DNA of 64,000 bases. Source: Mycolicibacterium sp. GF69. Lineage in GTDB: Bacteria; Actinomycetota; Actinomycetes; Mycobacteriales; Mycobacteriaceae. Shown here piece after piece: positions 19,767-30,456 of this stretch. Within the stretch, counting starts at the first letter, position 1, and each line of letters starts with the position of its first letter. Under the pieces are notes generated by a model. The model was not told the DNA's origin, searched no databases, and was given only the letters and a program-made list of their open reading frames with translations. The position numbers and the translations under genes are program-made. The stretch covers positions 186,001-250,000 of the forward strand of contig NZ_QMEW01000002.1 in assembly GCF_003284965.1 (NCBI RefSeq), read 5' to 3'.

Positions 19767-20165
19767 ATGACCATGACGGACCCGATCGCAGACTTCCTGA
19801 CACGTCTGCGCAACGCCAATTCGGCGTACCACGACGAGGTGACACTGCCCCACTCCAAGATCAAGGCCAACATCGCCGAGATCCTGAAGAAAGAGGGCTA
19901 CATCACCGACTACCACACCGAGGACGCACGAGTCGGCAAGTCGCTTGTCGTGCAACTGAAGTACGGCCCCAGCCGGGAGCGAAGCATCGCCGGGCTGCGC
20001 CGGGTGTCCAAGCCCGGACTGCGGGTGTACGCGAAATCCACCAACCTGCCGCGAGTCCTGGGTGGCCTCGGCGTGGCGATCATCTCCACGTCATCGGGCC
20101 TCCGAACCGACCGCCAGGCAGCCCAAGAGGGCGTGGGCGGCGAAGTCCTCGCATACGTGTGGTAG
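19767..20165 (+). CDS. rpsH: 30S ribosomal protein S8
   Basis: A 132-residue S8 ([38 protein letters not shown]). It binds the central domain of 16S rRNA. In E. coli S8 is the spc operon repressor, but a mycobacterial target site is not evident here. The 85-nt gap after rpsZ holds no gene. Confidence 0.98.
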   Translation: MTMTDPIADFLTRLRNANSAYHDEVTLPHSKIKANIAEILKKEGYITDYHTEDARVGKSLVVQLKYGPSRERSIAGLRRVSKPGLRVYAKSTNLPRVLGGLGVAIISTSSGLRTDRQAAQEGVGGEVLAYVW

Positions 20166-20188
20166 GCGAGAAGGGGAGCAGAGCTTAA

Positions 20189-20728
20189 ATGTCGCGTATT
20201 GGAAAGCAACCGGTTGTGGTTCCCACCGGAGTCGACGTGTCGATCGACGGGCAGAACGTGTCGGTCAAGGGTCCCAAGGGCTCCCTCGAACTGTCGGTCG
20301 CCGAGCCGATCAAGGTGGCCCGCGATGACGACGGCGCCATCCTGGTGACCCGTCCCGACGACGAGCGGCGCAGCCGTTCGCTGCACGGGCTCTCACGCAC
20401 GCTGGTCTCGAACCTGATCACCGGCGTCACCGAGGGGTACACCACCAAGATGGAGATCTTCGGAGTCGGCTACCGCGTGCAGCTCAAGGGATCCAACCTC
20501 GAGTTCGCGCTGGGCTACAGCCACCCCGTCACGATCAACGCTCCCGAAGGCGTGACCTTCGCGGTGGAGACACCGACGAAGTTCTCGATCTCCGGCATCG
20601 ACAAGCAGAAGGTCGGCCAGGTCGCGGCGAATATCCGTCGTCTGCGCAAGAGCGATCCCTACAAGGGCAAGGGCATTCGCTACGAGGGTGAGCAGATCCG
20701 CCGCAAGGTCGGAAAGACAGGTAAGTGA
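20189..20728 (+). CDS. rplF: 50S ribosomal protein L6
   Basis: A 179-residue L6 with two alpha/beta repeats, starting [17 protein letters not shown] and ending with the signature [19 protein letters not shown]. It lies near the factor-binding site by the sarcin-ricin loop. Confidence 0.98.
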   Translation: MSRIGKQPVVVPTGVDVSIDGQNVSVKGPKGSLELSVAEPIKVARDDDGAILVTRPDDERRSRSLHGLSRTLVSNLITGVTEGYTTKMEIFGVGYRVQLKGSNLEFALGYSHPVTINAPEGVTFAVETPTKFSISGIDKQKVGQVAANIRRLRKSDPYKGKGIRYEGEQIRRKVGKTGK

Positions 20729-20730
20729 AA

Positions 20731-21144
20731 ATGGCTTCTACCACAAAGGAATCCGCGTCACCGACGCGCAAGCCCGTGGGGCAGAACATCTCCGAGACCC
20801 GGCGGGTGGCGCGGTTGCGCCGGCACGCTCGGCTGCGCAAGAAGATCTCCGGCACGGCCGAGGTGCCGCGGTTGGTGGTCAACCGTTCGTCGCGGCACAT
20901 CCACGTGCAGTTGGTGAACGACCTGGATGGCACGACGCTCGCGGCGGCATCTTCCATCGAGGCCGACGTGCGGGCGGTCGACGGGGACAAGAAGGCCCAC
21001 AGCGTGCGGGTAGGTCAGCTGATCGCCGAGCGCGCCAAGGCCGCGGGGATCGGCAAGGTCGTGTTCGACCGCGGTGGCTACAGCTACGGCGGACGGATCG
21101 CGGCGCTGGCCGATGCCGCGCGCGAAGGGGGGCTGGAGTTCTAG
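20731..21144 (+). CDS. rplR: 50S ribosomal protein L18
   Basis: A 137-residue L18 ([41 protein letters not shown]). It binds 5S rRNA with L5. The ATG at 20731 is preferred. A GTG at 20725 that overlaps the rplF stop would add two residues. Confidence 0.96.
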   Translation: MASTTKESASPTRKPVGQNISETRRVARLRRHARLRKKISGTAEVPRLVVNRSSRHIHVQLVNDLDGTTLAAASSIEADVRAVDGDKKAHSVRVGQLIAERAKAAGIGKVVFDRGGYSYGGRIAALADAAREGGLEF

Positions 21145-21176
21145 ATGACTGACTTCAACGAAATGGGAAGGACTGC

Positions 21177-21842
21177 ATGATGGCCGAACAGGCAACTGCC
21201 GGCGGCCCCCAGGACGGCCGTGGCTCGCGGGGCGACCGCGACGGGCGTGGCCGCCGTGATGACCGTGGCGGTCGTGGCCGCGACGGCGGCGACAAGAGCA
21301 ACTACCTCGAGCGCGTCGTTTCGATCAACCGCGTCTCCAAGGTGGTCAAGGGTGGTCGCCGCTTCAGTTTCACGGCGCTGGTGATCGTCGGTGACGGTAA
21401 GGGCATGGTCGGTGTCGGGTACGGCAAGGCCAAGGAAGTTCCCGCCGCCATCGCCAAGGGCGTCGAAGAGGCACGCAAGAACTTCTTCCGGGTTCCGCTG
21501 ATCGGCGGCACCATCACCCACCCGGTGCAGGGCGAAGCCGCCGCCGGTGTCGTGATGTTGCGACCGGCCAGCCCCGGTACCGGTGTGATCGCCGGCGGTG
21601 CTGCTCGTGCGGTGCTGGAATGCGCTGGTGTGCACGACATCCTTGCCAAGTCGCTCGGCAGCGACAATGCGATCAACGTGGTGCATGCCACCGTCGCCGC
21701 GCTGAAGCTGCTGCAGCGTCCCGAAGAGGTCGCGGCCCGTCGCGGCCTGCCGATCGAGGATGTGGCGCCTGCGGGCATGCTGCGGGCGCGCCGAGAGGCC
21801 GAGGCGCTCGCCGCGTCGACCGCGCGTGAAGGGTCGGCGTGA
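21177..21842 (+). CDS. rpsE: 30S ribosomal protein S5
   Basis: A 221-residue S5. A Gly/Arg/Asp-rich N-terminal stretch (about 40 residues, [19 protein letters not shown]) precedes the conserved core ([34 protein letters not shown]). Two consecutive ATGs (21177 and 21180) follow GGGAAGG, and either may be used. S5 contributes to decoding accuracy. Confidence 0.97.
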   Translation: MMAEQATAGGPQDGRGSRGDRDGRGRRDDRGGRGRDGGDKSNYLERVVSINRVSKVVKGGRRFSFTALVIVGDGKGMVGVGYGKAKEVPAAIAKGVEEARKNFFRVPLIGGTITHPVQGEAAAGVVMLRPASPGTGVIAGGAARAVLECAGVHDILAKSLGSDNAINVVHATVAALKLLQRPEEVAARRGLPIEDVAPAGMLRARREAEALAASTAREGSA

Positions 21843-21847
21843 GAACC

Positions 21848-22039
21848 ATGGCATCCGAAAAGACACTGAAGATCACCCAGGTACGCAGCACCATCGGTGC
21901 CCGTTGGAGGCAGCGGGAGAGCCTGCGGTCGTTGGGACTGCGCAAGATTCGCCAGTCGGTGGTCCGTGAGGACAACGCGCAGACGCGCGGTCTGATCAGG
22001 ACCGTGCATCACCTCGTAGAGGTTGAGGAGGTCTCGTGA
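21848..22039 (+). CDS. rpmD: 50S ribosomal protein L30
   Basis: A 63-residue L30 ([34 protein letters not shown]). I chose the ATG at 21848. A GTG at 21839 overlapping rpsE would add three residues. Its stop overlaps the rplO GTG start. Confidence 0.96.
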   Translation: MASEKTLKITQVRSTIGARWRQRESLRSLGLRKIRQSVVREDNAQTRGLIRTVHHLVEVEEVS

Positions 22040-22500
22040 CTATCAAACTGCACGACCTGAAGCCGGCGCCCGGTTCGAAAACCGCCAAGACCCGCGTGGG
22101 TCGCGGTGAGGGGTCGAAGGGTAAGACGGCCGGTCGCGGCACCAAGGGCACCAAGGCCCGCAAGAACGTCCCCGCGACGTTCGAGGGCGGCCAGATGCCG
22201 ATTCACATGCGGCTGCCGAAGCTCAAGGGCTTCCGTAACCGGTTCCGCACCGAATACGAGGTCGTCAACGTCGGCGACATCAACAGGTTGTTCCCCAAGG
22301 GGGGCGACATCGGTGTCGATGAACTGGTGGCCGCGGGTGCCGTGCGCAAGAACACCCTGGTGAAGGTGCTCGGCGACGGCAAGATCACCGTGAAAGCGAA
22401 CGTCACCGCGCACAAGTTCAGCGGCAGCGCACGCGAGAAGATCTCGTCCGCGGGCGGATCGTGCACCGAAGTCGCGAGGGGTTCGGCGACCGAGCGCTGA
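22036..22500 (+). CDS. rplO: 50S ribosomal protein L15
   Basis: A 154-residue L15. The N-terminal Gly-rich extension ([20 protein letters not shown]) reaches into the 50S core, and a globular C-terminal domain follows. It starts at GTG 22036, overlapping the rpmD stop. It is the last gene of the spc operon and is followed by a terminator. secY is not next, as it is in E. coli; it lies about 5 kb downstream. Confidence 0.97.
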   Translation: MTIKLHDLKPAPGSKTAKTRVGRGEGSKGKTAGRGTKGTKARKNVPATFEGGQMPIHMRLPKLKGFRNRFRTEYEVVNVGDINRLFPKGGDIGVDELVAAGAVRKNTLVKVLGDGKITVKANVTAHKFSGSAREKISSAGGSCTEVARGSATER

Positions 22501-22532
22501 CTCGAAGGTTGACTCCCGCGTGAGCGGGAAGA

Positions 22533-22572
22533 GAAAGCCCCGCATGTCATTTCGGCATGACGGGGCTTTCTG
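22533..22572 (+). terminator. Rho-independent-like terminator after rplO
   Basis: GAAAGCCCCG pairs with CGGGGCTTTC, and an inner TCAT/ATGA pairing closes a TTCGGC loop. Only a short T run follows (CTTTCT), as is common in mycobacteria. It separates the spc operon from sppA. Confidence 0.85.
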
Positions 22573-22676
22573 CATTCGCCTCTGCGGGTTCCATTCGAAG
22601 CATCCGACACCCGGCACAGCGCCCTGACGCAGGCGCGACGGCGTGGTGCGGTCGAGAGCGTCGGTAGGCTCGGAGC

Positions 22677-24464
22677 ATGTTCGCGTTTCTGCCCGGCCTT
22701 CCCGGTATCGACGACGTGCGTGCGCTCGCCCAACGGGTCGACACCGCCCGCCACCACGGTGTACCGAACGGATGCGTGCTCGAAGTCGACCTGATGTCGG
22801 TGCCGAACGAAACCGGCGGCTTCGACCCGTTCGCGTTGATCTCCGGCGCCGGGCGACCGCTGCTGCTGCGCGAAGCCGTGGCGGCGATCCACCGGGCCGC
22901 CGAGGATGACCGCGTCGCCGGCCTGATCGCACGGGTGCAGCTGTCGGCCGCGTCGCCGGGTTCCGTACAGGAATTGCGTTCGGCGATCGCGGCGTTCAGC
23001 GACGCCAAACCGTCACTGGCGTGGGCCGAAACCTACCCGGGCACGTTGTCGTACTACCTGGCCTCGGCGTTCCGCGAGGTGTGGTTACAGCCGTCGGGCA
23101 CTGTCGCGCTTGTCGGGTTCGCCACCAGCGCGACGTTCCTGCGCGGCGCATTGGACAAGGCCGGTATCGAGGCGCAGATCTCCGCCCGCGGGGAATACAA
23201 GTCCAGAGCCAACTTCTTCACGCAAGACGGCTACACCGACGCTCATCGCGAAGCCGACGAGCGGTTGATCCAGAGTCTGCATGGCCAAGTGCTCGAGGCG
23301 GTCGCCCACTCGCGTCATATCGAGCCCGAGGACATCGACGCGCTCGCCGACAAGGCACCGCTGCTGCGCGACGAAGCTCTGGCCGGCAGGCTGATCGATC
23401 GCATCGGCTTTCGGGACGAGGCCTACGCCCGCATCGGGGAACTGGTTGGCGCGCCGGACTTCACGGCCGGCTCCGACGCGGACTCCGAGCACGCGCCGCC
23501 GCGGCTCTACCTGTCGCGGTACGCGCAGGCGACGGCGGATCGCCAGGGCCTGCCGATGCCGCCGATCCCCGGCCGGAAGAAGCCGACCATCGCGGTGGTG
23601 ACGTTGCACGGAGCGATCGTGAGTGGCCGCGGCGCCCCGCAAGCGCTGCCGCTCGGCACTCCGAGCGTCGGAGGGGACACGATCGCCGCCGCGCTGCGCG
23701 AGGCCGCGGCCGACGACGTGGCGGCGATCGTGGTGCGAGTGGACAGTCCCGGTGGATCGGTCACCGGATCGGAAACCATCTGGCGCGAAGTGAATCGGAC
23801 CCGCGACCGGGGCAAGCCGGTCGTCGCGTCGATGGGCGCGGTCGCGGCATCGGGCGGTTACTACGTGTCGATCGGTGCCGACGAGATCGTCGCCAACCCG
23901 GGCACCATCACCGGATCGATCGGCGTGCTGGCAGGCAAACTGGTGGCACGGGAACTCAAGGACCGGCTCGGCATCGGCTCCGGGTCGGTTCGCACCAACC
24001 CGAACGCGGACGTCTGGTCCCTCAACGAGCCCTTCACAGACCAGCAGCGCGAGCATCTGGAGTCCGAGACCGACCTGTTCTACGCCGATTTCGTCGAACG
24101 GGTCGCCGTGAGCCGCAAGATGAGCGTCGAGGCTGTCGACGCGGTTGCGCGCGGGCGGATCTGGACCGGTGCCGACGCACACGAGCGGGGGCTGGTCGAC
24201 CATCTCGGCGGGCTTCGGACGGCCATCACCCGGGCGAAGGTTCTTGCCGGGCTGGACACCGACGCCGAGGTGCGCATCGTCTCGTATCCCGGTTCGTCGC
24301 TGTTGGACCGGCTGCGGCCCAAGCCGTCGTCGGCGCCGGCGGCGGCCTCGCTGCAGGAAGCCTTCGCCGGGTTGCTGGTGGGCTCGGTGGGCCAGTGGGT
24401 GACTCAGGCGGAGCGGTCGATCAGCGGCGTCAGCGCCCTGTGGCTGGGCAACCACCGGTTCTAG
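22677..24464 (+). CDS. sppA: Signal peptide peptidase SppA, 67K type (protease IV)
   Basis: A 595-residue protein with tandem SppA domains. The N-terminal half carries the general-base lysine in RGEYKSRANF (Lys175). The C-terminal half carries the nucleophile serine in AASGGYYVS (Ser392), followed by GTITGSIGV. The family degrades cleaved signal peptides at the membrane. No clear N-terminal anchor helix is visible, as in the mycobacterial orthologue at the same position (Rv0724, from memory). Confidence 0.93.
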   Translation: MFAFLPGLPGIDDVRALAQRVDTARHHGVPNGCVLEVDLMSVPNETGGFDPFALISGAGRPLLLREAVAAIHRAAEDDRVAGLIARVQLSAASPGSVQELRSAIAAFSDAKPSLAWAETYPGTLSYYLASAFREVWLQPSGTVALVGFATSATFLRGALDKAGIEAQISARGEYKSRANFFTQDGYTDAHREADERLIQSLHGQVLEAVAHSRHIEPEDIDALADKAPLLRDEALAGRLIDRIGFRDEAYARIGELVGAPDFTAGSDADSEHAPPRLYLSRYAQATADRQGLPMPPIPGRKKPTIAVVTLHGAIVSGRGAPQALPLGTPSVGGDTIAAALREAAADDVAAIVVRVDSPGGSVTGSETIWREVNRTRDRGKPVVASMGAVAASGGYYVSIGADEIVANPGTITGSIGVLAGKLVARELKDRLGIGSGSVRTNPNADVWSLNEPFTDQQREHLESETDLFYADFVERVAVSRKMSVEAVDAVARGRIWTGADAHERGLVDHLGGLRTAITRAKVLAGLDTDAEVRIVSYPGSSLLDRLRPKPSSAPAAASLQEAFAGLLVGSVGQWVTQAERSISGVSALWLGNHRF

Positions 24465-24530
24465 CGTCGGTTTGTTCGTTAGCAGCCCCACACGTCCCCG
24501 ACCGCGTGTGGGCCCACGCGCAAAAGGGGG

Positions 24531-25430
24531 CTAGTGCTTGGCCGCCGACAAATAGCTCATGTCGCTGAACAAGCCGACCGTGCTCTGTTCGTCGAACGTG
24601 AAACCGTTGGCCGCGTAGGCATCGGGCATCTTCTGCGTCGTGACGTCCCAGCCCCGGTCGCTCAGATAGTCCACGACATCGTTGCGGTCGCCGTGATAGA
24701 TCAGCTCTCCCATCTCGATTTCGTGGCCGTAGGTCCTGAGCCGCTCGGCGATCTCCTGGGACCGTTCGTCGGAGAACATGCTGACGTCGGGGATGTGCTC
24801 GCAGGCAACGCGACTGCCCGCAGCGCTGAGTTCGTCGATCCGGTCGAACAGCAGATCCTGCGCCTCTGGCGGCAGATAGATCAGCAATCCTTCGGCGATC
24901 CAGGCGGTAGGCTGCGACGGGTCGAAACCGTTGTCCAGCAACACCTTGGGCCAATCGTCGCGCAGATCGACCGCCAACGCGCGCCGGTCCGCCGTCGGGT
25001 CGCCGCCCAATTCCGCCAGCGTCCGGGTCTTGAACGCGATGACCTCCGGCTGGTCCAGTTCGAATACCGTCGTACCGGCCGGCCACGCCAACCGATAGGC
25101 GCGCGCGTCCAGACCCGAAGCCAGGATCACCGCCTGGCGGACACCGGCCTTCGCGGCCTCGGTGAACAACCGATCGAAGTGGCGGGTCCGCACCGCCATG
25201 CCCTCGGCCGCGCGCCGTTGGTCGAACCGCGGGTCGATGTCACCGAGGTCGATCTCCCCGTCGAGTGCCCGCACGAAGAAGTCCAGACCGACCGCCCGCA
25301 CGAGCGGTTCGGCGTACGGGTCGTCGATCAGGCCCTCACGATGGCTCAGCACGCGCTGGGCGGCCACCATGGTCGCGGTCGATCCGACGCTGGACGCCAG
25401 ATCCCAGGAATCGTTGTCAGTGCGGGCCAT
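24531..25430 (-). CDS. SAM-dependent methyltransferase, LCMT/TIGR00027 type (third gene of operon)
   Basis: A 299-residue class I methyltransferase of the mycobacterial family related to leucine carboxyl methyltransferase. Typical landmarks are [20 protein letters not shown] at the start, the SAM-binding [19 protein letters not shown], and the later [16 protein letters not shown] chose the ATG at 25430, aligning with the MARTD start of its neighbour and overlapping it by 14 nt. Substrate is unknown. Confidence 0.9.
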   Translation of the reverse strand: MARTDNDSWDLASSVGSTATMVAAQRVLSHREGLIDDPYAEPLVRAVGLDFFVRALDGEIDLGDIDPRFDQRRAAEGMAVRTRHFDRLFTEAAKAGVRQAVILASGLDARAYRLAWPAGTTVFELDQPEVIAFKTRTLAELGGDPTADRRALAVDLRDDWPKVLLDNGFDPSQPTAWIAEGLLIYLPPEAQDLLFDRIDELSAAGSRVACEHIPDVSMFSDERSQEIAERLRTYGHEIEMGELIYHGDRNDVVDYLSDRGWDVTTQKMPDAYAANGFTFDEQSTVGLFSDMSYLSAAKH

Positions 25431-26364
25431 GTTTCTCCTCAATTCGGGTTGCGACGATCGCAAGTGAATCACGCATGGGCGCAAGTAAATCCGTGTCCGG
25501 GAAGTCCCAGCCGTAGTCGGCGTACACCTCGGGGCGAGGCTTGGCGGCCACCTGCCAGCCGCGCTCGACGAGATAGTCGACGACGTGCCGGCGCTTGCCG
25601 GCGTAGAACAGATCGGAAATGTCGACGTTGGCGGCGTGCTCGCCGAACTGCTGGCTGATCGCCTTGCTGCGTTCGCCGATCGTCGCCGCGGCGTCGGGAT
25701 GGAACTCGGTTGCGAGCCTGCTGCCCGTGGCGCTCAACGCGGTGATGTCGTCGAACAGCCGGTCCTGTCCGTCGGGCGGCAGGTAGAGCAGCAGTCCCTC
25801 GGCGCTGAACGCCGTGGGCTGGGAAGGATCGAAACCGCTGTCGCACAGTGCTTTCGGCCAGTCGTCGCGCAGATCCACCCCCACCGTGCGCAATTCGGCC
25901 GTCGGCGTCGCACCGAGCGCGGCCATCGTCGTGGTTTTGAACTCGACGACCTGCGGCTGGTCGATTTCGTAGACGACGGTTCCGTCCGCCCACGGCAGTC
26001 GGTAGGAACGCGAATCCAGCCCGGAGGCCAGGATCACCGCCTGGCGTATACCGTCGGCTCCTGCCGAAATGCCGCCTCCGCCGGTTTCAGCCGAGAAGAA
26101 GTCGTCGAAGAACCGCGTCCGCACCGCGATGAGGTGGACCATGAACTCCGCGCCCGCGCCATCGATGTCGTTCAACTCGATTCCGCCGTCGACCAGACGT
26201 GTGAAGAAGTCCAGCCCCACGGCACGCACCAACGGTGCGGCGAACGGGTCGTCGAACAACGCGTCCGGGGCGCGGCTGGCCAGTGCTCGGGCCGCGGCGA
26301 CCATCGTCGCGGTGGCGCCGACGCCGGAGGCCGCGTCCCAGGTATCCGAGTCCGTGCGGGCCAT
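25417..26364 (-). CDS. SAM-dependent methyltransferase, LCMT/TIGR00027 type (second gene of operon)
   Basis: A 315-residue paralogue. It starts [20 protein letters not shown], has the SAM motif [18 protein letters not shown], and [13 protein letters not shown]. An insertion around residues 95-105 ([13 protein letters not shown]) sits where the third paralogue has its duplicated repeat. It overlaps the flanking genes at both ends, so the three are one transcription unit read toward sppA. Confidence 0.9.
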   Translation of the reverse strand: MARTDSDTWDAASGVGATATMVAAARALASRAPDALFDDPFAAPLVRAVGLDFFTRLVDGGIELNDIDGAGAEFMVHLIAVRTRFFDDFFSAETGGGGISAGADGIRQAVILASGLDSRSYRLPWADGTVVYEIDQPQVVEFKTTTMAALGATPTAELRTVGVDLRDDWPKALCDSGFDPSQPTAFSAEGLLLYLPPDGQDRLFDDITALSATGSRLATEFHPDAAATIGERSKAISQQFGEHAANVDISDLFYAGKRRHVVDYLVERGWQVAAKPRPEVYADYGWDFPDTDLLAPMRDSLAIVATRIEEKHGPH

Positions 26365-27374
26365 TACTCGAGTATCCCGGTCACGTACTGCAGCTCGCTG
26401 AAGTTGCCCACCTCGTCATCCTCGGGCAGCGGCGGCAGACCGTTGTCGGCCAGCAGTTCGCCGATGGTGCGGCGGCCGAGCCGCCAACCGCGCTCGGCCA
26501 GATAGGCGCCGGCCTCGTTGCGCTCGCCGATGTAAACCAGGTCGGCGAAGTCGAGCTCGAAGCCGTGCTCGCGCCACCGCTCGGCGGTCTCCTGCATCCG
26601 GGCCAAAACCTTGTCGCGATCGGCGTCGCCGACACCGGTCGGGCCGCTCTCGACGGCCACCCGGCTCCCGGGCGCGCTCAACTCGGTGATCGTGTCGAGC
26701 AGTTTGTCCTGCGCCTCAGGTGGTAGGTAGCCGAGCAGGCCCTCGGCGCTCCACGCCGTTGGCTGCGAGGGGTCGAACCCGGCCGCCTTCAACGCCGCCG
26801 GCCAGTCGAAGCGCAGGTCGCACGCTACGGCACGGCGCTCGGCGGTCGGTTCGGCCCCCAATTCGGCCAGTGCCTGACTCTTGAACGCGATGACCTCGGG
26901 TTGGTCGATTTCGTAGACAGTGGTCCCGGCCGGCCAGGCCAACCGGTAGGCGCGCGCATCGAGTCCCGACGCCAGGATCACCGCCTGCCGGATGCCGGCC
27001 TTGCCCGCATCGGGCGCTGAATTGCCGCCTCCGGCGGCGGGCGCTGAATTGCCGCCTCCGGCGGAGGTGAAGAAGTCGTCGAAAAACCTCGTCCGCACGG
27101 CCATGTTGTCGGTCATCCGGGCCATCCCGGACGTCGCCCCGGAATCCGAGGCGCCCGCATCGAGATCCTCGAGCTTGAGCTCACCGCTCGCGAGCCGGGT
27201 GAAGAAGTCCACACCGACGGCGCGCACGAGAGGCTCGGCGTACGGATCCGAGATCAGCGGCTTGTCACCGCTGCTGGCGATCGCACGCGCCGCCGCCACC
27301 ATGGTCGCCGTCGCACCAACGCTCGAAGCGAGGTCCCAGGTGTCTCCGTCGTATCGGACGCCCGTCTGTGTCAT
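26364..27374 (-). CDS. SAM-dependent methyltransferase, LCMT/TIGR00027 type (first gene of operon)
   Basis: A 336-residue paralogue and the promoter-proximal gene. It starts [18 protein letters not shown], has [19 protein letters not shown] and [14 protein letters not shown] loop before the SAM motif contains a perfect 27-bp tandem duplication (27011-27064), encoding two copies of an AGGGNSAP unit and lengthening the protein relative to its siblings. It is divergent from secY. In M. tuberculosis, methyltransferases of this kind also lie between sppA and secY (from memory). Confidence 0.9.
   Translation of the reverse strand: MTQTGVRYDGDTWDLASSVGATATMVAAARAIASSGDKPLISDPYAEPLVRAVGVDFFTRLASGELKLEDLDAGASDSGATSGMARMTDNMAVRTRFFDDFFTSAGGGNSAPAAGGGNSAPDAGKAGIRQAVILASGLDARAYRLAWPAGTTVYEIDQPEVIAFKSQALAELGAEPTAERRAVACDLRFDWPAALKAAGFDPSQPTAWSAEGLLGYLPPEAQDKLLDTITELSAPGSRVAVESGPTGVGDADRDKVLARMQETAERWREHGFELDFADLVYIGERNEAGAYLAERGWRLGRRTIGELLADNGLPPLPEDDEVGNFSELQYVTGILE
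27011..27064. repeat. 27-bp exact tandem duplication inside a methyltransferase gene
   Basis: Two identical 27-bp units (27011-27037 and 27038-27064, each starting CGGGCGCTGAATTGCC) keep the reading frame and duplicate nine residues in a Gly/Ala-rich loop. Confidence 0.95.
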
Positions 27375-27639
27375 CCTTTAGCTCCTACCTGATTAATTAG
27401 TGGATATAACGAGATGGGCACCACGATAAGTTCCCGTGCTGAGAACTTGCTGTGAGAGGCAGGCCGTCGGCAGGATGCGGGCCAACGAAGCCCCAACTGT
27501 TACTCTCGTAGACTGTTTGACGGGTAACTTCGCAGGCTGTGCGCTTGACGGGGCTCCGCACACGACTTAACCAAGACGCTGGTCGAATCCAGCCCCATCC
27601 GCACGCCGCGATCAACAGGCCGGCTGCGCAGGAGGAAGA
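27375..27639 (+). promoter_or_regulatory. Divergent methyltransferase/secY intergenic region
   Basis: A 265-nt gap with no gene. TAGACT (27509-27514) is a good -10 element for secY, giving a leader of about 120 nt. No convincing -35 is paired with it. TTGACG at 27545-27550 with a 16-nt spacer before TTAACC is a weaker alternative. Confidence 0.35.
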
Positions 27640-28980
27640 GTGCTCTCGGCTTTCATCTCATCACTGCGAACGGTCGACCTGAGGCGAAAGATCCTGTTCA
27701 CCCTGGGCATTGTGATCCTTTACCGGGTCGGTGCCTCGATACCGTCTCCCGGGGTCAACTACCCGAACGTGCAGCAGTGCATCGCCGAGGTCAGCGGTGG
27801 CGAATCGGGACAGATCTACTCGCTGATCAACCTGTTCTCGGGCGGCGCGCTGCTCCAGCTCTCGGTGTTCGCCGTCGGCGTGATGCCCTACATCACCGCG
27901 AGCATCATCGTGCAGTTGTTGACCGTGGTGATCCCGCGCTTCGAGCAGCTGCGAAAAGAGGGTCAGGCCGGCCAGGCGAAGATGACGCAGTACACGCGTT
28001 ACCTGGCCATTGCACTGGCGATACTGCAGAGCACCAGCATCGTGGCGCTGGCGGCCAACGGCGGCCTGCTGCAGGGCTGCTCGCTGGACATCATCCAGGG
28101 TCAGAGCGAGGGTCTCGACATCTTCACCCTGGTCGTGATGGTGCTGGTGATGACGGCCGGCGCGGCGCTGGTGATGTGGATGGGTGAACTCGTCACCGAA
28201 CGTGGCATCGGCAACGGCATGTCGCTGATCATCTTCGCGAGCATCGCCTCGGCCATCCCGGGCGAGGGCCAGGCCATTCTCGAGAGCCGCGGCGGCCTGG
28301 TGTTCGCACTGGTCTGCGCGGGCGCACTGGCCATCGTTGTCGGCGTGGTGTTCGTCGAGCAGGGCCAGCGCCGGATTCCGGTGCAGTACGCCAAACGAAT
28401 GGTCGGACGCAAGATGTACGGCGGCACGTCGACCTATCTGCCGCTGAAGGTAAACCAGGCGGGCGTCATCCCGGTGATCTTCGCCTCGTCGCTCATCTAC
28501 ATCCCGCAGCTCATCACGCAGCTGATCCAGAGCGGCAGCGCCAACCCGAACAGCACCAACTGGTGGAACACGTTCGTCGCGAACTACCTCACCGATCCCA
28601 GTAGCCCGGCATACATCGGGGTCTACTTCGCTCTGATCGTGTTCTTCACGTACTTCTACGTGTCGATCACGTTCAATCCGGACGAGCGTGCCGACGAGAT
28701 GAAGAAGTTCGGCGGCTTCATTCCCGGCATCCGGCCCGGCAAGCCCACCGCCGACTACCTGCGATACGTGCTGAGCCGGATCACCCTGCCGGGCTCCATC
28801 TACCTCGGTGTCATCGCCGTGCTGCCGAACATGTTCCTTTCGGTGGGCAGCAGCGGGCCCGTGCAGAACCTGCCGTTCGGCGGTGTGGGCGTTCTGATCC
28901 TGGTCGGCGTCGGCTTGGATACGGTGAAGCAAATCGAGAGCCAGCTGATGCAACGCAATTACGAGGGGTTCCTGAAGTGA
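27640..28980 (+). CDS. secY: Sec translocase channel subunit SecY
   Basis: A 446-residue polytopic membrane protein with the ten-helix SecY layout. Landmarks are [20 protein letters not shown] in the first helix, [28 protein letters not shown] for the plug and second helix, and the cytosolic loops [12 protein letters not shown] and PGIRPGKPT that contact SecA and the ribosome. It starts at GTG 27640 after GGAGGAAGA. Its stop overlaps the adk start. Confidence 0.98.
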   Translation: MLSAFISSLRTVDLRRKILFTLGIVILYRVGASIPSPGVNYPNVQQCIAEVSGGESGQIYSLINLFSGGALLQLSVFAVGVMPYITASIIVQLLTVVIPRFEQLRKEGQAGQAKMTQYTRYLAIALAILQSTSIVALAANGGLLQGCSLDIIQGQSEGLDIFTLVVMVLVMTAGAALVMWMGELVTERGIGNGMSLIIFASIASAIPGEGQAILESRGGLVFALVCAGALAIVVGVVFVEQGQRRIPVQYAKRMVGRKMYGGTSTYLPLKVNQAGVIPVIFASSLIYIPQLITQLIQSGSANPNSTNWWNTFVANYLTDPSSPAYIGVYFALIVFFTYFYVSITFNPDERADEMKKFGGFIPGIRPGKPTADYLRYVLSRITLPGSIYLGVIAVLPNMFLSVGSSGPVQNLPFGGVGVLILVGVGLDTVKQIESQLMQRNYEGFLK

Positions 28981-29525
28981 GAGTCGTTCTACTCGGACCA
29001 CCCGGTGCCGGTAAGGGCACGCAGGCTCAGAAGCTCTCCGAGAAGCTCGGCATCCCGCAGATCTCGACGGGCGACCTGTTCCGCAAGAACATCGGCGATG
29101 GCACCCCGTTGGGCCTGGAGGCCAAGAGGTACCTTGACGCCGGCGATCTGGTGCCCTCGGAGCTGACGAACAAACTGGTCGAGGACCGCATCGAGCAACC
29201 CGATGCGACCGACGGGTTCATCCTCGACGGCTACCCCCGCTCGGTGGAGCAGGCCAAGGCGCTGGACGAGATGCTCAAGCGCCACGACACCAAGCTCGAC
29301 GCGGTGCTGGAGTTCAAGGTCTCCGAAGACGAGTTGTTCAAGCGGCTCAAGTCCCGCGGCCGCGAAGACGACACCGAAGACGTGATCCGCAACCGGATGC
29401 AGGTCTATCGCGACGAGACCTACCCGCTGCTCGAGTACTACAGCAGCAACAACCTGCAGCAGGTCGACGCGGTCGGTGGGTTGGACGAGGTCTTCGCGCG
29501 GGCGCTGCAGGCGCTCGGTAAGTAA
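28977..29525 (+). CDS. adk: Adenylate kinase
   Basis: A 182-residue short-form adenylate kinase (AMP + ATP to 2 ADP). It has the P-loop [12 protein letters not shown], the AMP-binding STGDLFRKN and [13 protein letters not shown], and a short LID without zinc cysteines. The GTG at 28977 overlaps the secY stop, indicating translational coupling. Confidence 0.98.
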   Translation: MRVVLLGPPGAGKGTQAQKLSEKLGIPQISTGDLFRKNIGDGTPLGLEAKRYLDAGDLVPSELTNKLVEDRIEQPDATDGFILDGYPRSVEQAKALDEMLKRHDTKLDAVLEFKVSEDELFKRLKSRGREDDTEDVIRNRMQVYRDETYPLLEYYSSNNLQQVDAVGGLDEVFARALQALGK

Positions 29526-29531
29526 TCGGAC

Positions 29532-30326
29532 ATGGGCCTGAAGGGTCTGCGCAGTCGCAAGGTGGTACCGCAGCGCACCCCTGCCGAGCTCGATGCGATG
29601 GCCGTCGCCGGGGCTCTGGTGGCCAGGGCGCTGGCGGCGGTGCGGGAAGCGGCCGTCCCGGGTGTTTCCACGCTGATGCTCGACGAGGTCGCCGAATCGG
29701 TGATCCGCGACGGCGGTGGCGTACCGTCGTTCCTCGGTTATCACGGCTATCCGGCGAGCATCTGTTCGTCGGTCAATGACCGTGTGGTGCATGGTATTCC
29801 GTCCGCCGACGAAACGCTGAGCGCCGGTGACCTGGTGTCCATCGACTGCGGTGCGATCGTCGACGGCTGGCACGGCGACTCGGCGATCACGTTCGGCGTC
29901 GAGACGTTGATCCCCGTCGACGAGGCGTTGTCGCAGGCCACCAAGGAGGCCATGGAGGCAGGGGCCGCCGCGATGGTGCCCGGCAACCGGCTCACCGACG
30001 TCTCACACGCCATCGAGACCGCGACGCGCGCCGCCGAAAAGCGTTACGGCCGCGCGTTCGGCATCGTCGACGGCTACGGCGGCCACGGAATCGGCCGGCA
30101 GATGCACATGGACCCTTTCCTGCCCAACGAGGGCGCCCCGGGCCGCGGACCGCATCTGGCCGTGGGTTCGGTGTTGGCCATCGAGCCGATGCTGACGCTG
30201 GGCACGACGAAGACGGTGGTGCTTAAGGACGAATGGACCGTCGTCACCGCCGACGGGTCGCGGGCCGCGCACTGGGAGCACACCGTCGCCGTCACCGATG
30301 ACGGACCGCGCATCCTCACGCGCTGA
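29532..30326 (+). CDS. map: Type I methionine aminopeptidase
   Basis: A 264-residue MetAP. The five metal ligands are visible: Asp in SIDCGA, Asp in HGDSAITF, His in GYGGHGIG, Glu in AIEPML, and Glu in HWEHTVAV. It removes the initiator Met from nascent chains. Six bases separate it from adk. It is the third gene of secY-adk-map, followed by a large inverted repeat. Confidence 0.97.
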   Translation: MGLKGLRSRKVVPQRTPAELDAMAVAGALVARALAAVREAAVPGVSTLMLDEVAESVIRDGGGVPSFLGYHGYPASICSSVNDRVVHGIPSADETLSAGDLVSIDCGAIVDGWHGDSAITFGVETLIPVDEALSQATKEAMEAGAAAMVPGNRLTDVSHAIETATRAAEKRYGRAFGIVDGYGGHGIGRQMHMDPFLPNEGAPGRGPHLAVGSVLAIEPMLTLGTTKTVVLKDEWTVVTADGSRAAHWEHTVAVTDDGPRILTR

Positions 30327-30332
30327 TTTTCT

Positions 30333-30396
30333 CGCCGAACGTGGGTTACCCGCACGCTCTGCCGTGATTTCGTGTGCGGGTAACCCACGTTCGGCG
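30333..30396. repeat. 23-bp-arm inverted repeat (possible terminator) after map
   Basis: The arm 30333-30355 (CGCCGAACGTGGG then TTACCCGCAC) is the exact reverse complement of 30374-30396, with an 18-nt loop. One arm recurs alone at 18044-18067. The hairpin begins 7 nt after the map stop and could terminate or stabilise the transcript. It may also be a REP-like dispersed element. Confidence 0.85.
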
Positions 30397-30411
30397 GACG
30401 AAGGCGAATAC

Positions 30412-30439
30412 TGAACCCAACGGCCGGCAACCTCGTATC
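30412..30439 (+). promoter_or_regulatory. Predicted SigL-dependent promoter of sigL
   Basis: TGAACC (30412-30417), a 16-nt spacer and CGTATC (30434-30439) match the SigL-type consensus as I recall it from M. tuberculosis (TGAACC then CGTgtr). It supports autoregulation of sigL. TSS is expected near 30446, giving a very short leader. Confidence 0.65.
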
Positions 30440-30456
30440 CATAGCGGAGGTTGATT

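Noticed and set aside
23021..24568. 515-codon plus-strand frame inside sppA
   Set aside because: Overlaps sppA in another frame, with Arg-rich low-information sequence.
27661..29001. 446-codon minus-strand frame opposite secY
   Set aside because: His/Arg-rich antisense of a membrane protein gene; no recognisable domain.
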